This document shows positions 42,758 to 50,635 of a stretch of DNA of 64,000 nucleotides, in pieces. The notes beneath the pieces are model-generated. The model made no database searches, had not been told where the DNA came from, and saw only the letters and a list, made by a program, of their open reading frames with translations. A program made the translations under genes and the position numbers. Location: contig NZ_JAIVKY010000008.1 of the NCBI RefSeq assembly GCF_020524325.1, forward strand, positions 1-64,000, written 5' to 3'. Position 1 is the first letter of the stretch, and each line of letters starts with the position of its first letter. This stretch comes from Sutcliffiella horikoshii (GTDB taxonomy: Bacteria > Bacillota > Bacilli > Bacillales > Bacillaceae_I).

Positions 42758-42797
42758 AAGGAGTGGTGGCCGTTGTATAGGCTTCCACTTCTTTTTT
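42758..42797 (+). terminator. Terminator after the SDR gene
   Basis: AAGGAGTGG / CCACTTCTT stem with TTTTTT after it. Confidence 0.7.
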
Positions 42798-42879
42798 GTT
42801 TATAATAAGTGGGACACAGCTTTATTTACATACGATCTCTCCCTTTACGAGGAGGGAGAATTAAGCAGGTGAGAATAGT

Positions 42880-43278
42880 TTGATTAAAAATATTTTAGCA
42901 GTTATTTTTGGAGGGGCAATAGGCACATTACTAAGATATGCGATTACTTTAGCCACTGGTGATATTGCTTTTCCATTCGGGACACTTTTTGTAAATCTTG
43001 TTGGAAGTTTTGTATTGGGGGCTTTTACTGGATGGCTTATGCGTAGAAAAGTAAAAGAATATATGAAGGTTGGATTTGGCACTGGATTGTGTGGAGGTTT
43101 TACGACGATGTCTACTTTGGCCGCTGATGTATTCATCTTACAGACACAGTCTACCCTTGTAATTACTACTATCTATTTATTCTCATCCATAGTTGGTGGA
43201 CTTTTATTTGCTTTCCTGGGACTTATAATAGGCCATTCATTTTCTAAAAAACATTTAGCTACTGGCTTAAAAAGTTAG
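42880..43278 (+). CDS. crcB1: Fluoride channel subunit FluC/CrcB, first copy
   Basis: 132 residues, four spans. GGAIGTLLRY and NLVGSFVLG are family signatures. The core motif reads GFTTMSTLAADV, with Met and Leu where most FluC proteins have Phe (TTFSTF). Fluoride export; tandem unequal pairs usually form heterodimers. The start is TTG, 7 nt after AGGTGA. I looked for a fluoride riboswitch upstream and do not see its conserved core. Confidence 0.9.
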   Translation: MIKNILAVIFGGAIGTLLRYAITLATGDIAFPFGTLFVNLVGSFVLGAFTGWLMRRKVKEYMKVGFGTGLCGGFTTMSTLAADVFILQTQSTLVITTIYLFSSIVGGLLFAFLGLIIGHSFSKKHLATGLKS

Positions 43279-43288
43279 GGAGGTTAGT

Positions 43289-43666
43289 ATGAGTGAGGCT
43301 GCCTTGATTTTTTTACTCGCAGTTGGTGGAGGGTGTGGTGCCCTGTGCAGATATTTGTGTGGGTTAGCTGTTATGAAAAAGTTTCCTGCCCCGCGCATCC
43401 CTGTCGCAATGATTGTTGTAAATATTTTAGGTTCCTTTGGCTTAGGATTATTATATGGAAACATAGACAAAGAGTATTTTTATAACGATGCTCTGTTTGT
43501 TTCTCTTGGGTTGGGTTTCTTTGGCGCATTTACGACTTTTTCTACATTTAGCGTGGAAGCTATTCAGTTAGTCATGGATAAAAAGTATCAACACGTCTTA
43601 TTCTATCTAGGTATAAGTATCTGCGGCTCTGTTATGGGATTTCTAATAGGTTATTATATAAGTTAA
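43289..43666 (+). CDS. crcB2: Fluoride channel subunit FluC/CrcB, second copy
   Basis: 125 residues, four spans. GGGCGALCRYLCG, NILGSFGLG and the canonical GAFTTFSTFSVEA with the two Phe of the fluoride pore. It starts 10 bp after the first copy, after GGGAGG. It probably dimerises antiparallel with the first subunit. Confidence 0.92.
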   Translation: MSEAALIFLLAVGGGCGALCRYLCGLAVMKKFPAPRIPVAMIVVNILGSFGLGLLYGNIDKEYFYNDALFVSLGLGFFGAFTTFSTFSVEAIQLVMDKKYQHVLFYLGISICGSVMGFLIGYYIS

Positions 43667-43704
43667 AAAGGAAAACTCGTTTCAGCTTAACGAGTTTTCC
43701 TTTT
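43666..43704. terminator. Bidirectional terminator between crcB2 and the pseudokinase gene
   Basis: 15-bp perfect stem AAAAGGAAAACTCGT / ACGAGTTTTCCTTTT. Confidence 0.92.
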
Positions 43705-44982
43705 CTAGTTTGTACGGATAACATTTCGGGTGACAAGGTTACTTTTTTTTACTTGTGCAGGTAATGTGAGAACAAGGGATTTTTTAAACAATTGATTCTT
43801 ATAATGAAGATCTCCCCCATGAGCAAGTAAGATCGTATAAGCGGAATAGAGCGAAGTATGTTCTTCATTTGTACGGATTTCTTGTAACTGAAGTAAGGTT
43901 TTTATTGGATCTTTCTCAGCTCTACCGTCTTTCATAACTAACTCGAAGATTACTTCTGTTCGTTGCAGGTAGTGATTAAGCTCGAGACTTTTCATCGAAC
44001 CGTCATGTGAATCAATGCAAAATTTTATTATGGTTGAGATAGCTTCTGCAAGTAAATTCAAGTTTCCATTGATTCTTAAGTTACGGTCACTGTTAATCTT
44101 AAAATACATGAGATGACTGTTTGCATACATTTGAATGTCTGCTGAGATCAGGTCAAGTAATTCTTTCGAAGATAGTGCCTTTGAAGTGAAGGTTTCTGTC
44201 TTAGATAGTTTAATATAGGAATCAATGATCTTTTCAGCGCGATTCAACTCAGTCAAAATGATAGGAACATATTCCTTGTTGGCCCTGTTGTGTTCTGCTC
44301 CAAGCAATTGTGTAAATCCTTTCACCATGGTTATCGGTTGTTGAAACTCTCTTGCAACTTCGTCAGCAATAGTGTTGATATGGTAAAGTTTTTTCATTTT
44401 TTTATATTGATTTTGTAACTGATCTAATCCACAAAAATACTCAACTAAGAAGAATATTAGTAGGGTTGTGCCAACAAACACTAGACTTGTGCTAATTGTA
44501 CTCATTATTTCTATGTCTAAAATTACAAAAATAATGGAATGAAATATGGCTCCAATCAAGGCAATGGTTGATATTAATAAGAATTTAATAGGGTTTGGAT
44601 ACACCCTCCATTTCGCCTTTACCAATAATGGCAAGACAGATAGAAATGGGATAAGAAAATAAGCATGCAAAAAATTAATCGGAGACGGGAAAATCAAGGG
44701 ATAGATAAATAATGCAATGACGGTCAAAATTCCAGCCAAGTATCCACCATATAATATGGACATGATAACTGGGATGCCACTTAAGTAAAAAGAAGTGTCA
44801 TTTGCTATAAGGATAGGAAATGTCGAACACATAAGTGCTGAAATGGTACAATAAAAAAAGGCTGCAAGTTGACGGATAAACTCCGAAGGCTTACCGGTTC
44901 GTTTATGTACTAAAGTGTAGTATAGAAAAAGAGGGACGACCAAAAAGAACAGTTGTAATAATATATCTTTCAAAAAGTTCAT
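43705..44982 (-). CDS. KinB-like pseudo-histidine kinase
   Basis: 425 residues with the same plan as the KinB-like kinase at 11431: six hydrophobic segments (about 8-182) and a HisKA-like helix pair. The alignment TIADEVAREFQQPITMVKGF against ELAASVAHEVRNPMTSTRGF puts Arg211 in place of the phospho-acceptor His. The ATP domain is also decayed: the N-box Asn is Phe321 (STIIKFCIDS), G1 (DDGVGM) reads KDGRAEKD, and the G2 glycines are lost. The frame is intact over full length, so it is retained as a protein. It is probably a regulator or membrane scaffold instead of a kinase. AAGGGG precedes the ATG. Confidence 0.82.
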   Translation of the reverse strand: MNFLKDILLQLFFLVVPLFLYYTLVHKRTGKPSEFIRQLAAFFYCTISALMCSTFPILIANDTSFYLSGIPVIMSILYGGYLAGILTVIALFIYPLIFPSPINFLHAYFLIPFLSVLPLLVKAKWRVYPNPIKFLLISTIALIGAIFHSIIFVILDIEIMSTISTSLVFVGTTLLIFFLVEYFCGLDQLQNQYKKMKKLYHINTIADEVAREFQQPITMVKGFTQLLGAEHNRANKEYVPIILTELNRAEKIIDSYIKLSKTETFTSKALSSKELLDLISADIQMYANSHLMYFKINSDRNLRINGNLNLLAEAISTIIKFCIDSHDGSMKSLELNHYLQRTEVIFELVMKDGRAEKDPIKTLLQLQEIRTNEEHTSLYSAYTILLAHGGDLHYKNQLFKKSLVLTLPAQVKKSNLVTRNVIRTN

Positions 44983-45096
44983 TACGAGACCCCTTACCTG
45001 GATGCATTATGTACTGTTATTCAATTTCAAAGTACCATAAATTGAAAGAAAATTCTATAAAATTCAAGAAAAATGTAGAAACAAGGAGGAAAGGCA

Positions 45097-45375
45097 ATGC
45101 AAGAAGAGAACCGATTATTAGAACTGTACAAAGTCCTATGGAACAACCGCTCTTTGGAGTACATAGAAGCTTATGATCAAAAGGAAGTATTACAACAGGC
45201 GATAAGAAGGGAATTAAAGGACGAACTGACACACCCAAGAACTAGAAAGCAACCGATGGAAAAATATTATTTAGCTGTTAAGCGAATAGTTGAGTCGAAA
45301 TTAAACGAGACAGAGCAAGTAATGCTTATTAAAGAGTTTACTAATGTATTGGATGAAATAAAAAAAGAAAGCTGA
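45097..45375 (+). CDS. Small helical protein (92 aa), unknown
   Basis: 92 residues, soluble, mostly helical and charged (LLELYKVLWNNRSLEYIEAY at the start). AAGGAGG precedes the ATG by 8 nt. No membrane span and no motif I recognise. It lies head to head with the pseudokinase gene across 114 bp and tail to tail with the RacA-like gene. Its function is unknown. Confidence 0.7.
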   Translation: MQEENRLLELYKVLWNNRSLEYIEAYDQKEVLQQAIRRELKDELTHPRTRKQPMEKYYLAVKRIVESKLNETEQVMLIKEFTNVLDEIKKES

Positions 45376-45398
45376 CCATTCAAGCATTATGGCAGCTT
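45369..45398. terminator. Hairpin between the 92-aa gene and racA
   Basis: AAGCTG-CCAT / ATGG-CAGCTT stem with one bulge, spanning the stop codon of the plus-strand gene. Confidence 0.55.
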
Positions 45399-45401
45399 CA
45401 T

Positions 45402-45920
45402 CTATAATCCAAATATAGAACGAAATACATTGCGGCGCTTTTGTTGTGGAGGTTGATCAAAGATAAGAGGGGGTTCCATTTTTTTGACTGGTGTTTGCAT
45501 TTGGTCTAACAGCTTTTCAAGTCTGTCCACTTTCTTTGTAAGTTCCTCTATTTCTTTTCTTTGCTGCAGCAGTTGATAGGATACCACCTCATCAGCCTTC
45601 TGCTGGACCATTTGCTCTGTTCTGGATACTCTCTCAGTCAATGTCTGAAGCCGATGTTCCAATGCACTACCATCTTCAGTTCTTTCACCCATGTTCTCAA
45701 AATGTACTTCTTTCATCTCTGTGTCAAAGGTAACGTCCACTGCACCTGCTACCTCTGAGCTTGCTTTAAGGGTTTCAAGACGTGCCAATGCCTCTTCATC
45801 GTAAACATAATGGCCATAATCATTTTTGCGACAAGGGATTTCGTATTTTTGGACCCACTTACGTACCGTTCTTGGTGCCATTCCTAGTTCTTTTGCAACT
45901 TCATGTGTCTTTAATTCCAT
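45402..45920 (-). CDS. racA: RacA-like chromosome-anchoring protein
   Basis: 172 residues. A MerR-type HTH fills 1-55 (THEVAKELGMAPRTVRKWV, then KNDYGHYVYDEEAL), very like RacA of B. subtilis. A coiled coil follows at about 85-145 (ALEHRLQTLTERV; RKEIEELTKKVDRLEKLL). The basic C terminus ends KRRNVFRSIFGL. RacA binds near the origin and tethers the chromosome to the pole through DivIVA at the start of sporulation. A plasmid or phage HTH-coiled-coil regulator is the alternative. Confidence 0.75.
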   Translation of the reverse strand: MELKTHEVAKELGMAPRTVRKWVQKYEIPCRKNDYGHYVYDEEALARLETLKASSEVAGAVDVTFDTEMKEVHFENMGERTEDGSALEHRLQTLTERVSRTEQMVQQKADEVVSYQLLQQRKEIEELTKKVDRLEKLLDQMQTPVKKMEPPLIFDQPPQQKRRNVFRSIFGL

Positions 45921-45978
45921 TCAAACTCCCTCCCTTTATTAATGTATTTCCACATTCATAAGCTACTTCCTCCAGGGT

Positions 45979-46041
45979 AGACAAAAGTAGTGGTTGTTCG
46001 GCAAAAATAGTTAAAATCTAGCAATAGCATATCTTTTGTCT
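45979..46041. promoter_or_regulatory. Spaced inverted repeat between racA and the RRNPP receptor gene
   Basis: AGACAAAAG (45979-45987) and CTTTTGTCT (46033-46041) are perfect 9-bp complements 45 bp apart in the divergent promoter region. They could be paired binding sites for a regulator acting by looping, possibly the receptor itself. Confidence 0.4.
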
Positions 46042-46096
46042 GCAAATAAAGGAAAAATTTCCTATTGAAATATGCCTAGATAACTATAAAAAGAGG

Positions 46097-46125
46097 TTAC
46101 GAAAAAAATAATATCCTTTTATAAT
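46097..46125 (+). promoter_or_regulatory. Sigma-A promoter of the receptor-propeptide operon
   Basis: TTACGA, 17-bp spacer, TATAAT; about 90 bp before the start codon. Confidence 0.55.
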
Positions 46126-46216
46126 AGGAAGACAGGGTTTAGACGCTTTGACGAAGTCGTTTACTTATAGTAATCTGAATATTTAAAATAGAAAACCAAG
46201 CGAAGGAATGATCCAT

Positions 46217-47515
46217 ATGATAAATCTCGAACAACCAATCGCTAAGACAACAAAAATGGATATTGGAAGTAAGATTAAATTTTTTCGCATACAAAAAGGA
46301 TTAAAACAGGATGACCTTGCAAGAGGAATAATATCAGTATCCTACCTATCAAAAATTGAAAATAACCTTACGTCGCCTAGTGAGGAAGTTTTAAGGCTTT
46401 TGTGTGAGCGGCTTGAAGTCAGTCTGATTGAACAGCAGGATGATACGATTTTTCAAGAGCTTATGTCCTGGTATAAGTTGATGACAACAAGTGAAACTAA
46501 AGAAATTAAGCGCAGGTATGAAAGCCTTTCAAAAAAAATCCAATCCATAAATACGAAGACATATATGTATTTTGTACTGTTTGAATTACGTTACCACCTT
46601 TACCTAAAGAACATGGATCAATCCAGAATACTTATTGAAAAGTTGCAACAATTTCTGGATATTTTTGATATACACATGCATTACTATTTCCAAAAATTCT
46701 ATTCCATATATGAATATAGATTAAATAACTTTGTTCAGGCGCTTGAACATTTAAAGATAGCTGAGCAATTACTGCAAAGGAATTCCAATCTTGAAAAATC
46801 AGAAGAGGCCGACCTTTACTATCTCTTCGGCCTTACCTACAGTCAAACGATGAAGGAACCACTGAGCATCACTTATACCACTAAAGCACTCCAAGAATTC
46901 CAATCCATCTATGATTTCAAAAGAAGTGCAGAGTGCCAAGTGTTATTAGGCATCTGCTACCGTAGAATAGGAGAATATGACCGCTCAGAAAAAAGTTACC
47001 TACTCGCCCAAAAACTCTCAGAATCTCTTAATAATATGTATCTTCAGTCCCTGATCTATCACAACCTGGGGAAACTTTATTCCATAAAGGGCCATCATGA
47101 AGAAGCAATTAAGGAATATGAAAAAAGTTATTTTCTAAAACAGCAAGATAGACCGCTTAGTAAGTTGACATCTATTTATTGTATATTGCTTGAGTATGAT
47201 CAACTTCAAAATTACACGGAGTGCCGAAAATGGCTGAAACTTGGTCAGGAACTATTAACGAATCCAGCAGATGCAATGGAATACCATTATTATTTTTCGA
47301 TTCACGAAAGTATTCTTGAAGGCAACTATGAAAAATTCGACCAGATATTTCAGGAGCAAGCGTTGCCATATTTTCAGCAAAAGGATCTTAAGGAGCCTCT
47401 TATCATTTATGCAGAACGACTGGCTAAATATTTTGAAGCCAGTTATAAATATAAAAAAGCAAGTTATTACTATTCTCTTGGATACAAGGAACTTAAGAAA
47501 CAAACTTTTCTTTAA
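46217..47515 (+). CDS. RRNPP-family HTH-TPR quorum-sensing receptor
   Basis: About 432 residues. An Xre-type HTH lies at about 16-72 (IGSKIKFFRIQKGLKQDDLARG, then SVSYLSKIENNLTSPSEEVL). The rest is a helical array with TPR-like repeats (RSAECQVLLGICYRRIGEYDRSEKSYL and LYSIKGHHEEAIKEYEKSY are the clearest). This architecture is that of PlcR, NprR and similar receptors that bind re-imported peptides. The gene for a short secreted peptide follows 16 bp after the stop. The ATG at 46208 touches the ribosome site, so the ATG at 46217 is preferred. Targets are unknown; racA, divergently placed, and the peptide gene are candidates. Confidence 0.85.
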   Translation: MINLEQPIAKTTKMDIGSKIKFFRIQKGLKQDDLARGIISVSYLSKIENNLTSPSEEVLRLLCERLEVSLIEQQDDTIFQELMSWYKLMTTSETKEIKRRYESLSKKIQSINTKTYMYFVLFELRYHLYLKNMDQSRILIEKLQQFLDIFDIHMHYYFQKFYSIYEYRLNNFVQALEHLKIAEQLLQRNSNLEKSEEADLYYLFGLTYSQTMKEPLSITYTTKALQEFQSIYDFKRSAECQVLLGICYRRIGEYDRSEKSYLLAQKLSESLNNMYLQSLIYHNLGKLYSIKGHHEEAIKEYEKSYFLKQQDRPLSKLTSIYCILLEYDQLQNYTECRKWLKLGQELLTNPADAMEYHYYFSIHESILEGNYEKFDQIFQEQALPYFQQKDLKEPLIIYAERLAKYFEASYKYKKASYYYSLGYKELKKQTFL

Positions 47516-47531
47516 GGAGGAGATGGGCCAT

Positions 47532-47678
47532 ATGAAAAAACAATTGGTTTTAGTGGTGATGGGGGTTTTCTTACTATTCGGTGGCGCTATAGAGTTTCAA
47601 GAGGCAGAGGTGGATGTAAAGCAGGAAATACTATTAGCTTCAAAAGATATGCATCCGGATCCTATTCCGGAAGGATGA
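47532..47678 (+). CDS. Secreted signalling propeptide (48 aa), partner of the receptor
   Basis: 48 residues: MKKQ, hydrophobic segment LVLVVMGVFLLFGGAI, polar linker, then ASKDMHPDPIPEG at the C terminus. This is the Phr/NprX layout: Sec export followed by release of a short C-terminal peptide that an Opp permease re-imports. The pheromone is probably within the last 7-12 residues. AAGGAGGAG overlaps the stop codon of the receptor gene, so the two are co-translated or at least co-transcribed. No named family is assigned. Confidence 0.75.
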   Translation: MKKQLVLVVMGVFLLFGGAIEFQEAEVDVKQEILLASKDMHPDPIPEG

Positions 47679-47690
47679 TGATATTTTACT

Positions 47691-47722
47691 GGCCTCACTC
47701 AATGGAGTGGGGTCTATTTTTT
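47691..47722 (+). terminator. Terminator of the receptor-propeptide operon
   Basis: CCTCACTC / GAGTGGGG stem (one G:T pair), followed by TATTTTTT. Confidence 0.8.
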
Positions 47723-47740
47723 ATATAAAAACATATTTGA

Positions 47741-47758
47741 TAGTTTTAATTCGAGATA
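47741..47758 (+). promoter_or_regulatory. Partial MhqR-type operator upstream of wrbA
   Basis: The right half AATTCGAGATA is a perfect match to the MhqR palindrome; the left half (TAGTTTT) is degenerate. It lies about 80 bp before the quinone reductase gene. Confidence 0.4.
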
Positions 47759-47838
47759 TATGGGTACAAGATAAGTTAGAAGGTAATAGTATCCTCATAG
47801 TGCAAACCTTTCAAAACTTGTAAAAGGAGTGTTTGGCA

Positions 47839-48453
47839 ATGGCTACAAATGTAAAATTGGCAATAATCTATTACAGTTCTACAGGTACGAACTATAAGTT
47901 AGCGAAAACAGCAGAAGAGGAAGCAAAGGCAAATGGTGCAGAAGTGAAGTTGGTAAAAGTTCCAGAGCTTGCCCCACAGCAAGCAATTGATTCTAATCCA
48001 ACTTGGAAAAAACACCTAGAGGAAACAAAAGACGTTCCTGAAGTAAGCTTAGATGACCTTACATGGGCGGATGCTTATATATTCAGTGTTCCAACAAGAT
48101 ATGGAACGGCTCCTGCACAGATGAAACAATTCCTCGATACAACAGGTGGACTGTGGGCAGAAGGTAAACTTGCAAACAAGGTCGCAAGTGCCATGACATC
48201 TGCAAGCAACCCTCATGGAGGTCAAGAACAGACCATCCTGAATCTTTACACCACCTTATACCATTGGGGAGTAATTATTGCAGCACCTGGGTACACAGAC
48301 AACTCCATTTTTGAAGCAGGCGGAAATCCATATGGTACAAGTGTTACAGCTGATCAGGATGGTAATTGGAAAGAGGACGTAGCTGCAGCAGTCAAACATC
48401 AGACACAACGGACTCTCCAAATCGCCAGTGCCATCAAAAACGGTATGCAATAG
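47839..48453 (+). CDS. wrbA: NAD(P)H:quinone oxidoreductase, WrbA type
   Basis: About 204 residues, flavodoxin-like. FMN phosphate loop YYSSTGTNYKLA near the N terminus; PTRYGTAPAQMKQFLDTTGGLW is the WrbA signature; a C-terminal ASNPHGGQEQTILNLYTTLYHWG block. Two-electron reduction of quinones, avoiding semiquinone radicals. AGGAG lies 9 nt before the ATG at 47839, preferred over the TTG at 47833. Likely part of the quinone-stress group with the dioxygenases at 34289 and 36606. Confidence 0.9.
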   Translation: MATNVKLAIIYYSSTGTNYKLAKTAEEEAKANGAEVKLVKVPELAPQQAIDSNPTWKKHLEETKDVPEVSLDDLTWADAYIFSVPTRYGTAPAQMKQFLDTTGGLWAEGKLANKVASAMTSASNPHGGQEQTILNLYTTLYHWGVIIAAPGYTDNSIFEAGGNPYGTSVTADQDGNWKEDVAAAVKHQTQRTLQIASAIKNGMQ

Positions 48454-48461
48454 AATAAAAC

Positions 48462-48493
48462 AAAATACCCATCACTTTTGTGGTGGGTATTTT
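48462..48493 (+). terminator. Terminator of wrbA
   Basis: AAAATACCCATCAC / GTGGTGGGTATTTT stem with one G:T pair. Confidence 0.9.
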
Positions 48494-48519
48494 CTATAAG
48501 AATAAGAAAGTCTATAAAA

Positions 48520-48600
48520 CGGTTGATTTCCGTTCTAGGCGCTTCGCTTGCCTGAGGGCGGTCCGTGAGCCTCCTCAGGCTTCGCCGACGCCACTAAAAA
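48520..48600 (+). repeat. REP-like element 4 (subfamily B, truncated)
   Basis: GGTTGATTTCCGTTCTAGGC, CGCTTCGCTTGCCTGAGGGC, CTCCTCAGGCTTCGCC; it breaks off before the usual end block. Confidence 0.85.
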
Positions 48601-48631
48601 TGCCTGTGAATTAAGATGTTGTATAGACACC

Positions 48632-48767
48632 GCTGTTGATTTCCGAAAAAGGCTTCGCTTTCCTAGGGGCGCTGCTGGAGCCTCCTCGGCTACGCCTGTG
48701 GGGTCTCCACCTAGCGCTATCTCCCTCAGGAGTCTCCGCCTTTTTCTCCAATCACCAGCTAGAAATC
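48632..48767 (+). repeat. REP-like element 5 (subfamily A)
   Basis: CCGCTGTTGATTTCCGAAAA, GGCTTCGCTTTCCTAGGGGC, CTAGCGCTATCTCCCTCAGG, ending CTCCAATCACCAGCT. A near-complete copy. Confidence 0.88.
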
Positions 48768-48796
48768 ATTTAAGTACATGAGATTTCAGTTTTTCA

Positions 48797-48872
48797 GTGG
48801 CTTCGGCTTCGCTTTTCGGGGTCACCTGTCCCTTCCTCCCGCGGGCGTCTACTCCAATCAACAAGGTGACTT
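48797..48872 (+). repeat. REP-like element 6 (subfamily B fragment)
   Basis: GGCTTCGGCTTCGCTTTTCG, CACCTGTCCCTTCCTCCCGC, then CTCCAATCAACAAGGTGA. It lacks the left end. Confidence 0.75.
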
Positions 48873-48945
48873 TATTCAACTTAAAGCTAAATAAGTTACC
48901 TAACGAATTACTTTTAAACCAATAACATTACTTTTACACAATTTC

Positions 48946-49045
48946 TAGCTGTGCATTGGAGCAAATGGCGTAGACTCCAGCGGGGCAGTAACGGTAGCTT
49001 GAGAGACCCCTGAAGCGTTGAGAGGAGGCTCAAGCGCCGTTTAAC
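48946..49045 (-). repeat. REP-like element 7 (inverted copy, diverged)
   Basis: TAGCTGTGCATTGGAGCAAA and GGAGGCTCAAGCGCCG are the reverse-complement blocks of the family. It lies downstream of the four-span protein gene. Confidence 0.7.
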
Positions 49046-49064
49046 CAAACAACTAAAAAGTACA

Positions 49065-49406
49065 CTAATCCTTTGGGACTGTCTGTTTATTTCTTTTATA
49101 TTTTTTAATAAAATAGGCCCGTTGAACGAACAAGTAAGCAAGGAATACAGTGGAACAAAATATCGCTACCATCATATTAAAAAGCATTCCCCCGATATAA
49201 AGGAGTCCATCGACCTTAAGGGTAAGAAAGTACCAAATTGTCGTAGTGACAAACCATGTGAGGAGGATAAAGGAAAGACTAATTGCGGTATGGAAAAAAA
49301 ATGCCCCTTTACGCATCACCATTTGAGAGACATACACATAACTCACAAGTGTCGTGGAAACAATGGCCAATAAATTCAAGAGCATAATATAGTCATACAT
49401 CTCCAT
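49065..49406 (-). CDS. Four-span membrane protein (113 aa), unknown
   Basis: About 113 residues with four hydrophobic segments and a basic C-terminal tail (YFIKKYKRNKQTVPKD). AAGGAG lies 7 nt before the ATG at 49406; the longer frame to 49448 has no ribosome site. The family is not recognised; it could be a small integral membrane regulator or transporter fragment. It lies between a REP cluster and the AKR gene. Confidence 0.68.
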   Translation of the reverse strand: MEMYDYIMLLNLLAIVSTTLVSYVYVSQMVMRKGAFFFHTAISLSFILLTWFVTTTIWYFLTLKVDGLLYIGGMLFNMMVAIFCSTVFLAYLFVQRAYFIKKYKRNKQTVPKD

Positions 49407-49533
49407 CACCAAACTCCTTTTTTCTATTATATTGCAGGACAAATTCATAGGTGATTACCTAGGCAAAATATTTGCATAATCGGAGTAATGGGACATAATA
49501 AAAGTATGTTTAAAAATAGGAAGGTGGATTAAA

Positions 49534-50361
49534 ATGAAAAGTTTAGCGTCTACAACAGCCCTACATAATGGCGTCGAGATGCCGTGGTTTGGTCTTGGTG
49601 TATTTAAAGTGGAAGAAGGGCAGGAAGTAGAATCTTCTGTAAAGATGGCCATCAATGCAGGTTATAAAAGTATTGATACAGCAGCCATTTACAAAAATGA
49701 AGAAGGTGTAGGGAAAGGGATTAGAGAGTCCGATGTCCCTCGTGAAGAGCTTTTCATTACGACTAAAGTATGGAATGCAGATCAAGGTTATGAATCTACA
49801 TTAAAAGCTTTTGATGAGAGCATGGAAAAGCTAGGCCTAGAATATTTGGACTTATATCTCGTACATTGGCCTGTAAAAGGAAAGTATGTAGAGACATGGA
49901 AAGCACTAGAAAAGCTATATAAGGACGGAAGAGTCCGTGCTATTGGGGTGAGCAACTTCCAAATTCACCACCTTCAGGATATTCTGGATGTGGCGGAGGT
50001 AAAACCAATGGTTAATCAGGTAGAGTACCATCCAAAGCTTTCCCAGGTGGAGCTATTAAATTTCTGTAAAGAAAATGGCATCCAAATGGAAGCGTGGTCC
50101 CCGCTGATGCAAGGGCAGCTTCTGGACAATGATGTTTTAAAAGAAATCGCGGATGCTCATAATAAGTCCGTTGCGCAGGTGATTCTTCGCTGGGATCTTC
50201 AAAATGGTGTTGTAACCATTCCAAAATCAGTGAAAGAGCACCGTATTAAAGAAAATGCGGATATTTTCGACTTTGAGTTGTCAGAAGATGAAATGCAGAG
50301 GATTCATGCATTGAACGAAGACCAACGTGTAGGTCCAGATCCGGATAATTTTGATTTTTAA
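49534..50361 (+). CDS. yvgN: Aldo/keto reductase, YvgN-type glyoxal/methylglyoxal reductase
   Basis: 275 residues. N terminus [20 protein letters not shown], catalytic Asp and Tyr in [15 protein letters not shown], Lys in FITTKVWN, His in LVHWPV, and the cofactor block [14 protein letters not shown]. It is close to YvgN of B. subtilis over its length, including the [13 protein letters not shown] stretch. Reduces methylglyoxal and other reactive aldehydes with NADPH. AGGAAGGTGG precedes the ATG. Confidence 0.92.
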   Translation: MKSLASTTALHNGVEMPWFGLGVFKVEEGQEVESSVKMAINAGYKSIDTAAIYKNEEGVGKGIRESDVPREELFITTKVWNADQGYESTLKAFDESMEKLGLEYLDLYLVHWPVKGKYVETWKALEKLYKDGRVRAIGVSNFQIHHLQDILDVAEVKPMVNQVEYHPKLSQVELLNFCKENGIQMEAWSPLMQGQLLDNDVLKEIADAHNKSVAQVILRWDLQNGVVTIPKSVKEHRIKENADIFDFELSEDEMQRIHALNEDQRVGPDPDNFDF

Positions 50362-50370
50362 TATATCAGA

Positions 50371-50408
50371 AAAGGTGCAGAGCTTAGTAGTCGCTCTGCA
50401 CCTTTTTA
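50371..50408 (+). terminator. Terminator of yvgN
   Basis: AAAGGTGCAGAGC / GCTCTGCACCTTT stem, then TT. Confidence 0.92.
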
Positions 50409-50429
50409 AATGAGAAAGTAGGAGAATCT

Positions 50430-50570
50430 GTTGATCTCCGTTCTAGGCGCTTCGCTTGCCTGCGGGCGGTCCGTGAGCCTCATGGGCTTCCAGCCTGTGG
50501 GGTCTCACCTGTCCCTTCCTCCCGCGGGCGTCTGCGCGCCTTCCACTCCAATCAACTGGGTGATATTATT
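50430..50570 (+). repeat. REP-like element 8 (subfamily B, complete)
   Basis: TGTTGATCTCCGTTCTAGGC ... CTTCCACTCCAATCAACTGG; inverted ends GTTGAT and ATCAAC. It contains CGCTTCGCTTGCCTGCGGGC and CACCTGTCCCTTCCTCCCGC. Confidence 0.88.
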
Positions 50571-50635
50571 CACCTTAGTCAAAAAAGCTACCCAAACATA
50601 TTGCTGAAGTAAATAAACATTTCTTTAACGTAATT

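Noticed and set aside
42772..42879. Fluoride riboswitch upstream of the FluC pair
   Set aside because: The conserved crcB-motif pseudoknot core is not visible; only a small TCTCCCT/AGGGAGA hairpin is present.
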